From positions 357,720 through 421,719 of the forward strand of contig LUCM01004720.1 of NCBI GenBank assembly GCA_008360955.1: DNA of 64,000 nt, written 5' to 3'. This DNA is from Fasciolopsis buskii. Taxonomy: Eukaryota > Platyhelminthes > Trematoda > Plagiorchiida > Fasciolidae. The stretch's first letter is position 1, and every line of letters starts with the position of its first letter. Below, one piece after another: positions 12,101 to 27,100 of the stretch. The position numbers were made by a program, and so were the translations under genes. The notes beneath the pieces were generated by a model. It did not search any database and was not told the DNA's origin. It worked only from the letters and a program-made list of their open reading frames with translations.

Positions 12101-15100
12101 AGCCTAACGACTGTTAGGCTTCACAATAAATGTTGGAAATTAACTTACTTTTAAAATATCCAATATTCGTAGCTGCGTTTGTAATTTATTCAGATCGTAA
12201 TCCCTTTTCATCGGCTTGCCTTCATCACCTGCGTGTATTGCATAATTAAAACAAGAAACGACCAACAAATAGGCGAAAGTTAATTTCATCATTCCCAATT
12301 AGATTGAGTTTATCAAGATATATACAGGAAATTTCCCATCTGTACACAATGAAGCAAAATATTTAAAAACTGTTGGCCACGGTTGAAGAAAACAAAGCTG
12401 TTGATCCGTCGTTAGTGAATACTGCAGTGTTGAACCTTTCTGCAAAGTGTCCAAATTGCGCTGCTAGACTTTCAAACTACGGAGCATACTGTCGAAGTTA
12501 ACGTGTGACCGATACTTTGTTAAGTAAAATGAGACGATCTCAGAAAGTCATGATTTTAATCGCTTTCTTGGGGCGCCATGTGACATTTAAATCAGAGGAA
12601 TCGAGCAGTATTCAAGCGTGTCTTCGGCAGGTTTTTCCAATGAGGTTATTATTATTACATACAGAAAAGTATTTTAATTTATTCGTTTTTTCTGTTGATA
12701 GTCAAAGGCAATGGTAAACGAACAACTTGCTCGATCGATACTGGAAGCAATTTAAATAAAAAGCCGATAACATGCACTTTGTTTTCCATGCAAGTGAACT
12801 GGAAAAAACGCGCTCAAAGCTCTTTTATCTAATAAATTGTGTCTATACATAAAAGCAGTAATTTATTTGTAAGTGGAGAAGCCAGTGCTCGAATACTCAG
12901 ACACGAGAAGCCGTGTAGGCGGACTCATGTCTCAGACGGAAACAGCATAACCAGTCAGCAGAAAAAATCTCGAGAACAGTGAAATTTGTCCAGCGTACAC
13001 CAAGAACCAATCATGATCAAGGTGAGAGTAGGGTGGCCATTTAAGCGTTTGTGAATGTGTTCACTTCCGTGTGGTCATTTGTGTATTCGCTAGACCGACC
13101 AAAGGCCCTCAACGCAGGGGCATGAGTCCGTCAGTCGGATAACAGTCGGTCGTGCATTCGTAATAATCAGAGGAAACAACAAACATATCTTACCCTGAAT
13201 CGAAATTTCTGTAGTCGTGTGTTCACAATATCTGAGCCCAATCTGAAATAGGCACATGAGTTAACCAGTATAAAAACTGTTAGGACTAGGAGATTGAATG
13301 TAACCATAAAATAATTCACCATGTGATATCATCCCTCAACTCACCATTAAGAAACCATCGAAGTACTGTACAGCTGTTTTATCCATAGAATCGTCAGCAA
13401 TGCATATCTATTTCCGAAGCCTCCTTCGTACTTGAGACTACCTGCATAGAAGTCATCTGTGAGTAGGGGTATATCGCGGTGCGCTAGCGGCTCGTGGTCA
13501 TGCAACATCATTTGGTGAAGTTCAACAAACCGTTTGTCCCGGGTTCGCGCGCCAGTTCGGGCGTGGTGGATATGCACTGCTGATGATTCCTAACAAGGAT
13601 GAAACAGCTGTACAGTGCTTCCATGGTTTCTTTTCGGTGAGTTGAGCGATGTTATCACATGGTGAACTATTTCGTAAATTTGAAAATTGATTATTATTTA
13701 TTCAGCATGAACACTAGCCTGATTACTGATCCCCTCGTACTTTGCTACCAGCAGACGCGAATCGTTCACTCAAGGCTGTGCACCAATTTCTTGAACAACG
13801 GTAGAACTGGCCAAATCTTCATCAGTAGATGAACAAGCGTGAACATACGGACATAGGATGTCTATAATGAAAGCAAGACGTACAAATCAAGACGGCAGCC
13901 GTAATGGCAACGTGAGCACGTCTGGGCAGTTCCCGTGCAGAACCGCATTATATTTGCTTCCCAAAGGACTTTCATCTTCAACGTGCTTAACATTACCTTA
14001 TGGATTCTTCAGTCTTGTTATCCATCAACTACTCGGGGACTTTTCCACTGCTCAAAGAGTTTCTGACATTTTGAAATCTCAATTAAACTTGACAAGAAGC
14101 ACTTCCAGTTACGTGATTATGAATACTGCTTTTTTCGGAGAGGGATTGCCGTCTGTTTTCCTATTTTGTCACCCAATTGACGCATCCGTTCATTTCAAAA
14201 TGATATCCACCGTAATTTGGTCTACGGCAATTCAGACCTTTGGATTTGACGGTCTGTGCCGTGCATTTGCAAAAGGGTAGTGTTCTACGAATAGACAACA
14301 ACAGCTCAGTGGATAATGTGTCACGGACAGCTGTCACAAGAAGGGTGGATGTTCAACAAGGGTTTTGGGGCTCCGTATCTACATTTGCCACGGCAAATCG
14401 AGGTGCCGTTTGCGCTATTGCGATCGACGTCTATTTCGGGATAAAAAATGGGACGGTAATTGGAACGAGGAAGAGCAGGCGATATGGCTTTACACCGACA
14501 CATACAGAATGGGTAATACGTAGATGAAACTAGTTGCCAGATCCAATGAGAGTAAAATGACCAGAATTGGAATCACCGAGGTGTGACTAGCTCAAACAGA
14601 CCACGTTCCACAGGGCGTACAAAATCAGGAACATGTATATAGACAGGGTAGACATAGTGAAGTAATGAGAGGTGGGGCAGCCCACCGGGTGAAACGTAGA
14701 CTGATGGTCTCGGCTAGGAATATAGCTAATTATAGCAAACATTCCCTTAGTATACAAACTAGATGAATTACTGTAGCACGAATATAAAGAAGTTCAAGCT
14801 CAATAGAGAATAGAGTGTTAAAAGTCATGCAAAAGTTTTGGCAGGCAAATGGAGCAAGATACACTACTGTTAGCTTATAAATGCAACTCCCAAAGGAATG
14901 AACGGGATCCAAAATGACTGAACACTTGGTGTAGCACATCAGATCCAGATCTGATTATTAAACGTCATTGTTGTACTTCGTTATTCTGAACTATGGTAAT
15001 GACATTGGGCTATCATGCTGTCAGTCAAATTTAGATAAAAATACTGGTTTGTTGAGTGAATTTACTCTTTGAACGGGACAGATGAGAGCCTCTGTGAAAC

Positions 15101-18100
15101 TGTATGAGAACTTTTGGAAGTTGAGTGTTAAAGAGCTGAAAACAAGAGCAGGTGTTGATACGAAAAACAAGTGGGCAGAAAGAGTTTGGAACAAGACTGA
15201 GAGAAATGTACATGCTTTTTGTTTTCAGAAGTATGTTTTGCTTATGGATGAAAGGACAAAATTTCCTATAAACAAACTATCAGGTTCGCCCTTACTGCCA
15301 CTGTTCACGTAGGCGTGCTCGGTATTTTCCTAGCCATCCATCCCCCTATTTATGCAGTTTTTAAGTCCTTCATTCACACTCTAATAATTCAAACGAGATT
15401 TTAGCGCGAATTCCGCCTGGTCTTCAAGACATTCCCTTTATCAGAACAGAGGGAACAGTTGCAAACACGTTTGGTGGACTCCGTCGGCATAAATGTCATT
15501 AAAGAAGAGACAGGAAAATCTACGCTGCCCCTAAGAATCTGGCAGTGAAAATACAAGCAGCAATCCGAAGGATTTTCGAGTTCGCACTGGCAGACGAGGC
15601 GAAAATGAACTACAGAAGACAACACCAATATGTACAAACGAAACACGAACTAAGAATGATTCTGAAACACTCATGTCAGTTGGTGGTACGGAAGTTTGTG
15701 GGGATATCAGCAAAGCAAATATTTTCTTTTTGCATTTTGGGAATTTCTATCTGCCAAATGGAAGGCAGCAAGATAGGGCCACCACCGCAAGTCCAGAAAT
15801 ACCAACCTGTGAGTTTGACCTGCATATTTTGTGAACGTGGTGAGAATATGTAAAGCTCAGCCTGGATTCCTATTAGATAGATCCTTTCTTGCTTATCCTC
15901 TATGTTTCTTGGATGAAGGCATAACAAGGCTGGGCAACCGAAATGGTGGACCTGTTGCCTGAACTTTCGCAAGGGGTTTGAATAGAAGAATTATCGACTG
16001 CTAATGGAAAAATAAGCTCTTTAGGGGTGGAGGTAACTCATAAAATTGGGTTTCCTAAATCCTAACTTATAGAATCATTATGCCAGAACAGGAAGCGGGA
16101 CTCCTGGAAGACTAAGGTATCACCCAGGTTGTGAGCGGCTTCAGCTTTCGGACCACAGTAATTCACGTGGTACTGAAACTATTTAGTGGCAGTCTCGTTT
16201 CTGTCACATCTCATGTTCACGAACGGCATGAGGTTCATGAGATCCTATCATCAAGAAGATTAAACAAGAGGTTTGGAAACAGGAATAAATTGGCTCATTA
16301 AGTTTATATTTTGTTAAATGAAAGTCAGAGTCGTCTGCTCCTCGAATTTTCGCAGGGGCTGAACATAAGTGGAAAAAATCGAGCTGAAGATCGGTGTGAC
16401 ATAAAGTACTAAGGACTTGGGGTAAGTACCAGAGTAGACCGTAGGTGGGCTAAAAAGTGCGACATAGCACTTCAGGACCAGGGTGTGGGCTTTTCGAGCT
16501 GAGATCAGCAGTATCAAATGCGAAACAATATTTAAGCCCCAATAGAATACTGAATACGGACATGGACTCCATTCCTTAAAAATATGTGGCCAGACTCAAA
16601 GATTCCCACCGTGTGTCCACTGGAAGAAATGACAGTCAGAAGTGATTAGGATGACTAGATTACTTAGATCTAGTACTCTCTGGAAGGGCAGGGTCACTAT
16701 GGTCTTGTGTAGACTTAACCGGACACATCTTTATGTTTTCCGTATGTCTATATGTTGTGTTGTTTGGCTGTGCTTTTCGCTTACCAGACTGGGACATAAT
16801 CCATGGACGCTTGTACTATCGTGGTCATTCTTTGCTATTCAAGATAAGGAATCCGGACCCCGAGAGTCTACTCGTCTTGTTGGTTTCTTCCTGTATCCTG
16901 AGACGAAATATTTTCGAATTTTTTTTATTTCTCATAAAGTAGACATGGACTAATCACTCGTTTTCAAGGACTAGGGGATTTGGATGTGTTCTCTGTGTAG
17001 TCAGGGTGACACATTCTAAAACTCGGCAAACAGCATCTTCGGCACTGCTGATAACGCATCAACACCTATTCAACATGGTTTTCAGTCACACGTCGTATCA
17101 ACCCTTAATCGCGTTCATCTGGATGATTTTCAATCCATCATAACTTAAGAGTCCTGTGTCAGGTGATAACTAGAAGCCCATAAATATCACCAATATTTCA
17201 GCGAGGGCTTTGGTGGTTCTCGACTTCCGTATTGAAAACTTTGACTCCGATGGCCTTGCGGATTATGGCCGCTTTCCTTCACGGTAGAGGCCAAACGACT
17301 GTGCAGATTTCTTTTCAGAAACGGCTGTTATGGATGGTTTACAATTTAGATGCCACATATCTTTCTCTGTGATATTGATCTACATTTTGAGCCCAACACC
17401 AAGGCAGTCTAGTCGTGTTGGTTAGAATGCGAAAAAAGTCGTTCGTCAAGTGAATTTCATATCGTGGCACATGTAATACTGTTCCAGACTGTTAAAAGTT
17501 GCAGTGTCCTGGGAAATGAAATTTGTCGTAATATGGGTGCTACGCCTCTTTAAATGGTCGTTGGACCTACTGTTTCTCCGACTTGCCAGAAAATTTGTCC
17601 TAAAGATCCATTGTCAAATATTTTTAGGCTTGTAGTTTCCTCGGCTCACAGTAGCGCGGTTTGTTGAACGCATTTACGCACTAGTTGGACATTGGCCTAA
17701 CAGACAAGAATCTTTGTCCGAGGGCTAGTGGAGGGCTACATGCCCAAACCACATATCACAGATGTAGAAATAGTCCAAGTGATTTTTCAGTCCCTGCTGT
17801 ACGATGGTCTCCTGTTTGGTCGTTCGATGACGAAATTGACTCCAGGTATTCTAGCACGGGGTGCCAACCATCAAAGTCATATGGTTTGATCTCTAACCGA
17901 TTGAATCTGTTTCTTTCTGGTGCCACACAGCAGAAAAAGCACATTTTTCCGCAACGCCAACCAAATAGTATTTTGTTCAAATTGGATTCATTAATTACTG
18001 TTCATTCATCCAAGCCACCATTTTCCAAATCGTACCACTACTTACGACATTGTCAATCGAAAATATGTAAAACAAGCATTAAATGTCGATTTTGTCATCT

Positions 18101-21100
18101 CAGTTAAGTGCTGATAAGAAATCAGATCAGGTAAAGAAATATCAGAACTGTTGCAACCAAGAGGAAGAGGGCGAGTGTGTTTAGTACGAAGAACGTCCCA
18201 AACTAAATAATCTCCCTGTGCTTGTGTCCACGAATTTATGTTGGCTACACCTTGTTAAACCATCACGACACACCAAGTTTTTGTCATTAGTGGTGAACTC
18301 AATCTCAAAGTCAGCCAGTTGTGTAGGGGAGCACTAACGTTCATCCTGGATTCCCACTAACCCCAGTGAACGCATTATTAATACTTGAGAACTTCAATTG
18401 TCTATTGATATGAATGCGATCAATCACAAGCACCGCAAACCTTTGAATATTTGTGCAAATGCAATTTTTCTGAAATTGTGTGCTGACCTCGGAATATCGA
18501 CATTTGATGTCATTCTCCTTCTGGCCTCTCGTTATTGTTCGGCTAATTTGCCGAACAGTCAGCTTTGGAACGACCACTGGTGTGAGCTCTGCGATCATGC
18601 AGGATATCTGTTCTCTAATGAAATAGCATAACAGACAAGCAAATATACCTGGAATTCACCTGAGCGAAAAACTACTGACCGTTTTGTGTTTTCCCATTGC
18701 TTGCACAATCCCAATGACTCAGGAGGACAAGCAGTTCCCGCTGCAAACGTCTCAGGCCATCCACATCGTAGAAGTTGAAATAGACCAAATGTTTTGCAAG
18801 ATTCACGATCTACAGCAAAGTAAACCGGAGAGATCACGGAAATTCCGAATAAATTCATTCACAGTAGCGATTTAGTTATTCCCAGCCTCGTCGAAGCAGT
18901 GCTAAAAATATAGATTCCAATTTGAAGGTCTTATTTCGGTTGCACGTCCTCCTCTGTAGTCATCAAGATAAGAATAATGAACCTGGAAATATTTGAATTA
19001 AAGACACATTAGTGAGGAATGAAGAAGCTTTGACAAACTGCGGTTTCAGTAGTGGCATTGGTCGTAGATTAGATTGTTCATTCCCAGATGGTCCTTAAAG
19101 ATTGATTTAAAGGAAACCTTGGACATTCCAGTGGCGAAATGTTTTCTGCTTATTAGGTTCTCACTGAAACAGCATTCTAGTCTGATGGATAATTTCTTTG
19201 CTCGAAGATATTAAAGTTATTGATTAGTTGACCATCGGAAAATGAGCCTACGTCATAGTTGTGTGTATAAGCGAAATCTTCTAGAAGGTTACAGTTTCTA
19301 CATATTAGCTATGAAAAAACCAAAATGACAGTGCTTGCAATCAAAATTTTCTTTTAAGAAAGGAGTTCTTACTCGTGAAGTAGTGGAATATTTAAAGCTA
19401 CATAAGTATCCATGCTTGCTTCAGGAGTCCATCTTTACCGGATAATAAAATTCACATTTTGGATAAGAAATATGCCGAAATCTAGAAATTTCTATCTCTA
19501 CAAACGTTCCGAATATCCAAACACTCGGTCTAATTAGTCCGTCTTTACATACCGCGATAGTTATTGCGCTTCGAGACTGTGAAACGTCTCCTTTCCATGG
19601 TCTGTATGAGAGACTGTTACACCAGTGCCTTGGAAACAAGGCCGAATAAATCAAAGTACTACCTGAATATTGATTATCATAATACATAAGCTCGAAGTAG
19701 GTGCTATGTGACCGAGGCGCCGGTTGTCACTCGGGATGAATGCCCAGGTTTTATTGACCTTGAATTAGCTATAAACCTTCTCTATTTTGACTATCATCTC
19801 CCAGTAAATAAAAGCCTCAAGTGAAAATTTACAGAGAAACCCCAAATTCGCGTTGTGAATCAACTACAAGAAAAAGGGCAATTCCTAGTCCGTTGCACAT
19901 AAAACTGCTCATCTTCGGCTAAAACTTGCATAACATGGATCAGTCGAGATGAGTTCACGTTACGGACATGAAAAAACGGCCATGATCATACAGTACAGGT
20001 TTGACCGGGAAGACAATACAAAAATGTCATGTAATCAACAATTGGTTGCATTTTGTTGTCCGATGAAAAATATTACCCTAAAATGGAACGACTGGTTTCT
20101 TAACGATTTTCCACGGTCTCATGCGCGTACCGAGTTTTCTCCTCTCTCCTCCCATCCATATACTTGTAAATTACTCTATTGGGCTGATACCAGAATCTCA
20201 GTCACTTTGGTAATCTGGAGGACACGTGGTTCTAGTGCGTGACTGGTGTCCATGCGTTGATTTCGATCTCGTCAGAGTCGATGAACTATATGTTAGACTT
20301 ATCTATTCGTTCGAAGATTTCTGTGAACTTGCAGCTGAACATTGGAAGAGAATTTTACGAACAGCTGTACTTGTTACTCATCTCCTATGATCTATATTCG
20401 GGACTGTTAGTTACAGTTTTATTTAAATTTTTACGCTTTGTTTAGCATGAATCAATGCGTAATACTGTGGGCAGTGAGGAACGCCCAGTGGAGGATTGCT
20501 GAACGAGGAAACCGCCTGAAATGGCGGAAATTGCCCTTAAAGTGCTCCCATTTTCGGTATAATTGCAACGTCGTTTGCAAACACAGTACACCACAATTCT
20601 AGGACAGTTCTTCATTCTTCTGTTCGTTCTACAACGTGCAAGACAAATGCAATTTCAAACCTTGAAAATGAAATTTTTCTAACTGAACTCTAGCAAGCTA
20701 TACACTGAATTTGTCGATACACAAAGCGATTGTTCGACCAGCAGTGATCCACATACCTCGTAAGTGAATTCGCCCTGCTCCGCATTAGCAAGTTGACCAG
20801 ATCCGGAGAAAATACGCGTCAAATAGTCATCGATGAAATCCCGCACTGTCTGAAATGTTGCTCGACTGTCTTCCTTCTTCCGCGTCTTCTGTCGCACTGA
20901 GTCAGGGGTTCTTCACCACGTGACATATAAGCATATGCAGATGAGCAGACAAAAAGACATGGAAGAAAGGGGGCAACAATTTCGCTCAGCTGGAGCAACA
21001 GATAACACATAAAAGTGTAAAGTTTGGCAGAGAACATACCTTTGCCCATTGTCATCTACTTGGTCCATATCCCACCAAATGCGTGCATATTGAATAGGCT

Positions 21101-24100
21101 GGTATTGCTCCTGAGGCTCTCTATCCAAGTGTAGATGTAACAACAGATTGCAATTAATGGTGCGCAAGAAAACCGGTAGACGATCATCGATGGTGCACCT
21201 TGAAGGAAAAACAGCAAAAACTGTTTTATTTTTCAGCCAGTTTTCTACATGAAGTCAGCACCTGACTCAAGTAAACGCTATGATTTCGGACACGAGCCTG
21301 AATACTATTGGTGAAAAGATTCTAAAATATTTTGAAATATGTTCTTTACCAGCGACCCTTACAACCAAGATAGCTAAGAATAACTTAGTATCTCACTTGG
21401 TTTTCGACAATCTGTTTTGTCGACTGTTGATGCACAGCACCTATCGTCTGAGGTTCCGTGAGATCAAGATCTTGCAGTTGCAAATCTGCACCTCGAATCA
21501 AAAACTGATCAGGAAAGTTTGGGTGTAATCTTCGTCAGGCTTGGTTCAACAGCGAGACAGCGAATCATTAACCGCATGTAGACGAAAAAAGATCATACTG
21601 ATCAGGAGACAGTTACAAGTGTTGCAAAATGAATGCCGAGAATGTATGTCGAATTTTCCAAGTATTTTAATGGATTCAGAGGATTTGAAAATTTGCGTGG
21701 ATCGTACCTCGTTGTGGTGGTTGTTCTTAAATTTAAGGAGTATATATAGAAACCAAAAATAAAGAATTCTTACACCTTTACCTTGCACCCTACCTATGCG
21801 TTTGGCCGCTTTTAATTCACATAGTGCTGTGCCATTGGATTAGATATTTACACGATGCACGCACTCACTCGCGTAAACAGGTCGCACTGTTTACCTATGA
21901 GCTACACCAACTATAAGGATGACAAAATTTTCCTTCCTCCATGTAATCAGAAAACAAGTTATACAAAAGTGTTTATCAAATTTCGCTCATCTGGTGATCT
22001 ATCTTGTATAATCGGTGACTAAGATTTAAAACCATAAATGAGCCAATGTACACCTCTTTTGTCGTGTTTCCAGGGTATCACTGTCACTGTGTATCTGTTT
22101 AGCCCAAAAGAGACTCAAATCCGAGAAAAATGGGACAATGTACACCTAAAGCAGACCAGCTTACACTAAGTTGCTTGATTCTCGATAGTGCTATAAGCAA
22201 CATTTCCGAATAGCCATTGATTTCTCAACGTCATTAAATGGTCATTTGCGCAGCACTCGACTTTTGTGATGATCATTTTTTGGACAGCTTTAGCATAACA
22301 AGCGTCAAAGGTTACAGTCTAATCAACGTCAAAACGAGAGACTCAGTCTTATCACTATATAAGTTGTGATAGGAACACATCCAACTCACCTTAGAACTAA
22401 GTCCACTGGTAGCCTAGACTCTAGATAATGAATTGCAATATATTGCCTAGAACGACATAGGTCAGCAAATAGTTTCAGTTGTTTCGCGTAGTAGTCTAAT
22501 ATAGCGGTAGCCCTTGCGGATGTGGTGCTTGTTTCTTTGCTTTTGTTCACTTCGGTGACTTGCCATCGTGATTGCTTTTGCTGAATATTTTTGCTTTTGG
22601 CCAGATGGACCAATTCGAGAAGTTTGAGTTTTACTCGAGTCAAGTCCAGTTCTGACTGATTCTCTTTGAAGGAAGGTAGAAATATTTTATCTGAAGGATC
22701 ACTAGCCTTCCATATTAGGTAGATTTCTTCATTTTCTAACCTGAAACGACAAGAAAACAATTTTAAATTAGACGCATTTGTCGTCTTTAATCATTTTTAC
22801 TGAACAAACAAGCTACAGTGTCATTCTGTTTGGCAATATGTCATGCTGGCCGTTATTTCCAAGTGAGACGCAGACATTCATAAATGAGAAAAACAAACAA
22901 TTTTTTGATTGAAATGTCATTCACTAAGCTTTGAAGCTGCAAATTTACTAGATTCCATCTCAATACAAAAAGGACGCGAGGGTTGTTGTACGGAATGCAC
23001 TGGTCCCCGGAGCGTTACTTAATCCATGGATGTGAGTTTAACATGCCTAGGATTCACCTTCAAGATTACAATCATGTGGTAACACTTCATTAATGCTGAT
23101 TATCATTAGTAATTGGTCATTTGGAGGAAAATATTGATTGAATACCGTGAATTACTCTGCAACATTTTTTTGATACCTGGAACCGATGAACTGACGTCAA
23201 TTGTGTAATAACAGCCATTGTGGAAATTTAAACAATATAAAATAAAACGTATAAACGTAGAACTAAATTACTTATTGTCGTCCGAACATTACTGTGCCAA
23301 ATAGTCAAAAGTCTTCCTGAAAACAAGTCACCAACACAAGGCCTGTCACCATTCATTCAATCCACGGCTGTAATTTGCCGTCAGTTACCAATAACAAGCC
23401 CGCATATTACACAGAACAAAGCAGTCTTGAAGCGTATGTGCGTCTTTAAATTCAACGGGGACTACTACCATGGAGTCTACCTTTCATAGAAACCCACCAA
23501 CTAGCCAACAATCGAAATTTCCTAAATAATCAACCAATCATATTTATTCAACTTGATGGAAAACTGACAGCAACGGCAGGTAACTATGTCTTCCTTTTCA
23601 CACTATATTACATGTACATTTCGAAATAAAATTGAAATATGATTTTCGTAGCTGTTCATGATGGATCCTCATTGGGAGTTGGAAGATCAAGATCACTGAA
23701 ACCCCAGAAGTTTGCTGAATGACACAACAGACTCTACTTTGACTTGATTTGATGGCTTACTCATCTCCATGACATAATGGGCAACACAGGATGATATTTC
23801 TCCAGGCTGTTGAACTCACTGGTTTGGAGCTGACTTGAATTGATAAATCCTTTGAAAAAAAACTAACGCATGAATAACTGATCCAAATAGATGAACTTTC
23901 AAACGACCGCTCCCCGCTACCTTGAAGATAGGTTCTCATTTACACTAAAAGCTTTGGCTGCGAATCCCAATTACGCTCTTGTTTAGCAGCTAGACTTTGG
24001 AGAAATGCCTGTTTATCATTTCTTATTAATTGCCCAAATACAATGAATGTCACATTGCATCGGTCATCACACAGGATAATTAAGACCGCGCTGCCCATTG

Positions 24101-27100
24101 GTTTTATCAGGATGTATAAGGCTGCTGCTCAGACTTCCTATGCTGGGTGCGTTCTCCAGGACCCTGGGAATCAAACGTTTAAACAAAGAGCTCTGGTTAG
24201 GGCGCCCAAAGTGATACCTCTACTCCGGTGTGAAAGCCAGCTAAGTATCTCTTGTGTAAGCACTTTCGGCACCCGCACGTGAAGAATTCATCCAATCCTT
24301 GGTTTTTCCGCTATTTGAACCATTCCTGACGGCAGTAGTGACGAGACAGTACAGGAAATAAATCCAGCGCACTGCACAAGCCTGGACTCACTTCAGAGGG
24401 CTTATGTTCACCCAGCAGACCAAATGGAGTATTGGTTTACCGTAGCTGTAATTCCTAAAGTTTTCAAAGCAGATATGGAATGTGTCTCTCAAAAGCGCAC
24501 ACAAGACCAAACTCTTCGTTAGACTAGATATAACCTCATTCTCCCTCCTTGCCTTTTGCTTGTCCGATGATCCTGTTTCCAGCTCTTGTAGCCAAGCTGT
24601 TTTTGGAATCCCTTTAGGCACAAGAGCTCGAGACACTGGATCCGAGTTAACAGCCATTGTGTGTGATTCGACTTGCTCTTTCTGTGCATCTCAGTAGCAA
24701 TTGGCTGAATCATCATTCTCCGTTTGACATCATTATGCACCCAGTGACTGCAGCCCTATTGAAGCCGGAGACAAGTTGTATTGGGACTCGTACCAAATAC
24801 CTCCCACTATGCTTTCAACGAGTGTTGTGGTGATGATTTAAAGGTCTAAGTTGGTTGCTTGAGAGAGACAAAACGGCACCTTGGAGGTCCACAATCTGTC
24901 CCAACGCACCGCATTGTCAGCTTGGTTATTTCTCTTAGATTTGTTTTGAACAGAGACTGTTTATGGCTTGCAAACTTTAGTCATAAAAGATGACAACGGC
25001 ACATTTAATGCTCACCTTCTCCAAAACAGGTTCGGATTCGGGTAGACCACATTGTAGGTGGGGTAGATAAACCGAAGATTGTCGATCACTCTGGTCCACA
25101 CTCATAGACTCCTGTTTTGGTTTAAGTAGGTTTTATTTTGCCTAGCTAGGGGGTACACTAATAAGAAAACCACCCATCCTTCACAGCCATTTCTGAATGA
25201 TCATCATTTGACGTCAGAGATTTAAACGTGATTATCATCGCAACGAAGTGCCTAGGGTCCGAGCAAGAACTGAGAGTAGATCAAAGGTGCTCTGCGCTCC
25301 GCAGCAGACGATAGGCATAACTCTAGGTGTCATTATCAAGGTGATTAGTGGTTCCCTTACCACTCCATTTGTTGGTTTGGTCAGTTTGACAAAAGTGAAC
25401 CCGGTTCATTGGACAGATATCCCAACACCGGTGATTGGTTCTTCTTAAAAATGTTTGTGCTTAAACATCGTTTGAGGTAATCCCATAAACTGAAACCTAG
25501 GGGAGTCGATCTGGTAATTTTAGAGAGTTATTGATACTATTTACAAGGGTTTTGTCAAGACACACCACTGTGTGGTAACTCCAGTGGTTATTTGGTCCAT
25601 TTTTCATGAAGTACTGCTTTGCTACCCAAACCTGTCTTGAAAGGAAGGCATGACTGCTACCTCCAGTTAGTTATAATGAATGTCACCGGACACTAGATGG
25701 TCAACATTATGTTATTTCAACCTGAATGTGACAGGTTCGAATCTATTCACCACCGATTAAAAATTTTCCCAACTGGTAGTCTTCAAAAAGCGTCCGACAC
25801 CATTTTATTCTGTCGTGTAAATAATAAAGGACGTACAAGATTATATTTCCTTTTGGAAAGGTGAATTCTGGTAAATCAGATCTTCCTGACTTTTGTTAAA
25901 AGTATGCAAAACATAAAACGTTCCTATTCGTTTGTTGAAATGTCATCGCTCCCGTATTTACAAAAAGTCAGACATGATGTAGCCATAAAAATCTTCCCGG
26001 TTTTTTTGATAACACTCATCTTGTTCTCCCACCCTGCCGAAGATCCAATCGGCACGCAGAATTTTACGTCCATCCCTGCACACTGTCTGACTCTACCTCT
26101 TTTTTTTCAAAAAACCCTTACACCTGAAGTTGATTTATTCATTGAAAACACGAAAACGTGGATTTGACGCTTGCTTGTTTCCTCTAGTCATCTGATACGA
26201 GAAAAATAATCCTCAGCAGAAATTCGACACTTGTGCTGTCTTTACAAAAACGCTACAAACGAAAAATGTACCACAAATGCTTGGAACTTAACTGAATACA
26301 CATGGCACATCTCGCTTAACTATTGATTAGATCATCCAACGGATGTTTAAAGACGATTGGTTCCCGGTGGTTAGGTACAGGGATTTTTATGTGCCGGATT
26401 TGAATGCGTTTATTTCAAAATGAATAGAAAGAACTAAAACCCTTGTGTTCAGTCTAGCTCTAAAATAAACTGATGAAAAGTGCTTATCGTTCCGATTATA
26501 ATTTGAGAGGGAACTCATGTTCCATCAATAATAGAACTTCAAGAGAATATTAAGTTGGCAAGAAAATCCGTTGAAAGGCTTTTTGAATGTACATCCTTTT
26601 CCCTTCATTTTGACACAAATCAAAAATAAAATCTTGTTCTCAAAACTCCGAACTGATTTCGACAACACGAGTCGAGAACGTACACTGTTTCAATCATCAA
26701 ATCGTCATTGTCCGGTCGGAGCAATGTGTGACAAATCAGTTCTTGCGTAATAGGAATAGCGTACCCATTGGATGTGGACAGGTTGCACAAATATTTGAGA
26801 AATCTAGACTATGCCAAATTGGACCGAGAAGGGAGGCAATGGGGCGGGAGCGGGATGAAATAAATATTTTTGGTCATTGCTTCGTGTAAACAAAAAATTG
26901 AACGGAAAAAGTCCAGTTCATTTTAGCTGACCAACAAAGCCAATTAAACTGTCAATATTTGACAATGTCGGTGGATTTGGGTTTTGACGTGAAAAGTGAC
27001 TGAAAAACTATCCTGTCACGTTTTTCATTCCCAGTGAAGTGGAAAACGATTTCGCTGACGATTGATTTTATCCATTTCGGCTGAGTAGAATTTCACACAT

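Larger units (their letters stand above)
12229..18679 (-). other. Long intron of the IP3R gene (6.45 kb)
   Basis: Flanking exons join in phase across it. It holds a hammerhead-like hairpin (13093-13151), a SINE-like copy (13479-13548), overlapping plus-strand frames at 13858-14527 and an exon-like plus-strand frame at about 15404-15547. The remainder shows only short chance frames. A phase-neutral exon for the family's MRSIHGVGELM segment could be hidden here but was not found. Confidence 0.7.

Noticed and set aside
13194..13242. 49-bp minus-strand exon candidate with good splice sites (ends ...TRLQKFRFR)
   Set aside because: It seemed to precede the RRIDER exon, but the 80-bp exon at 12.15 kb fits both length and phase exactly, and the 49-bp piece would break the frame.
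13347..13577. Minus-strand open frame suspected to be a receptor exon
   Set aside because: The DNA matches the SINE-like element at 38.9 kb, so the frame is repeat sequence.
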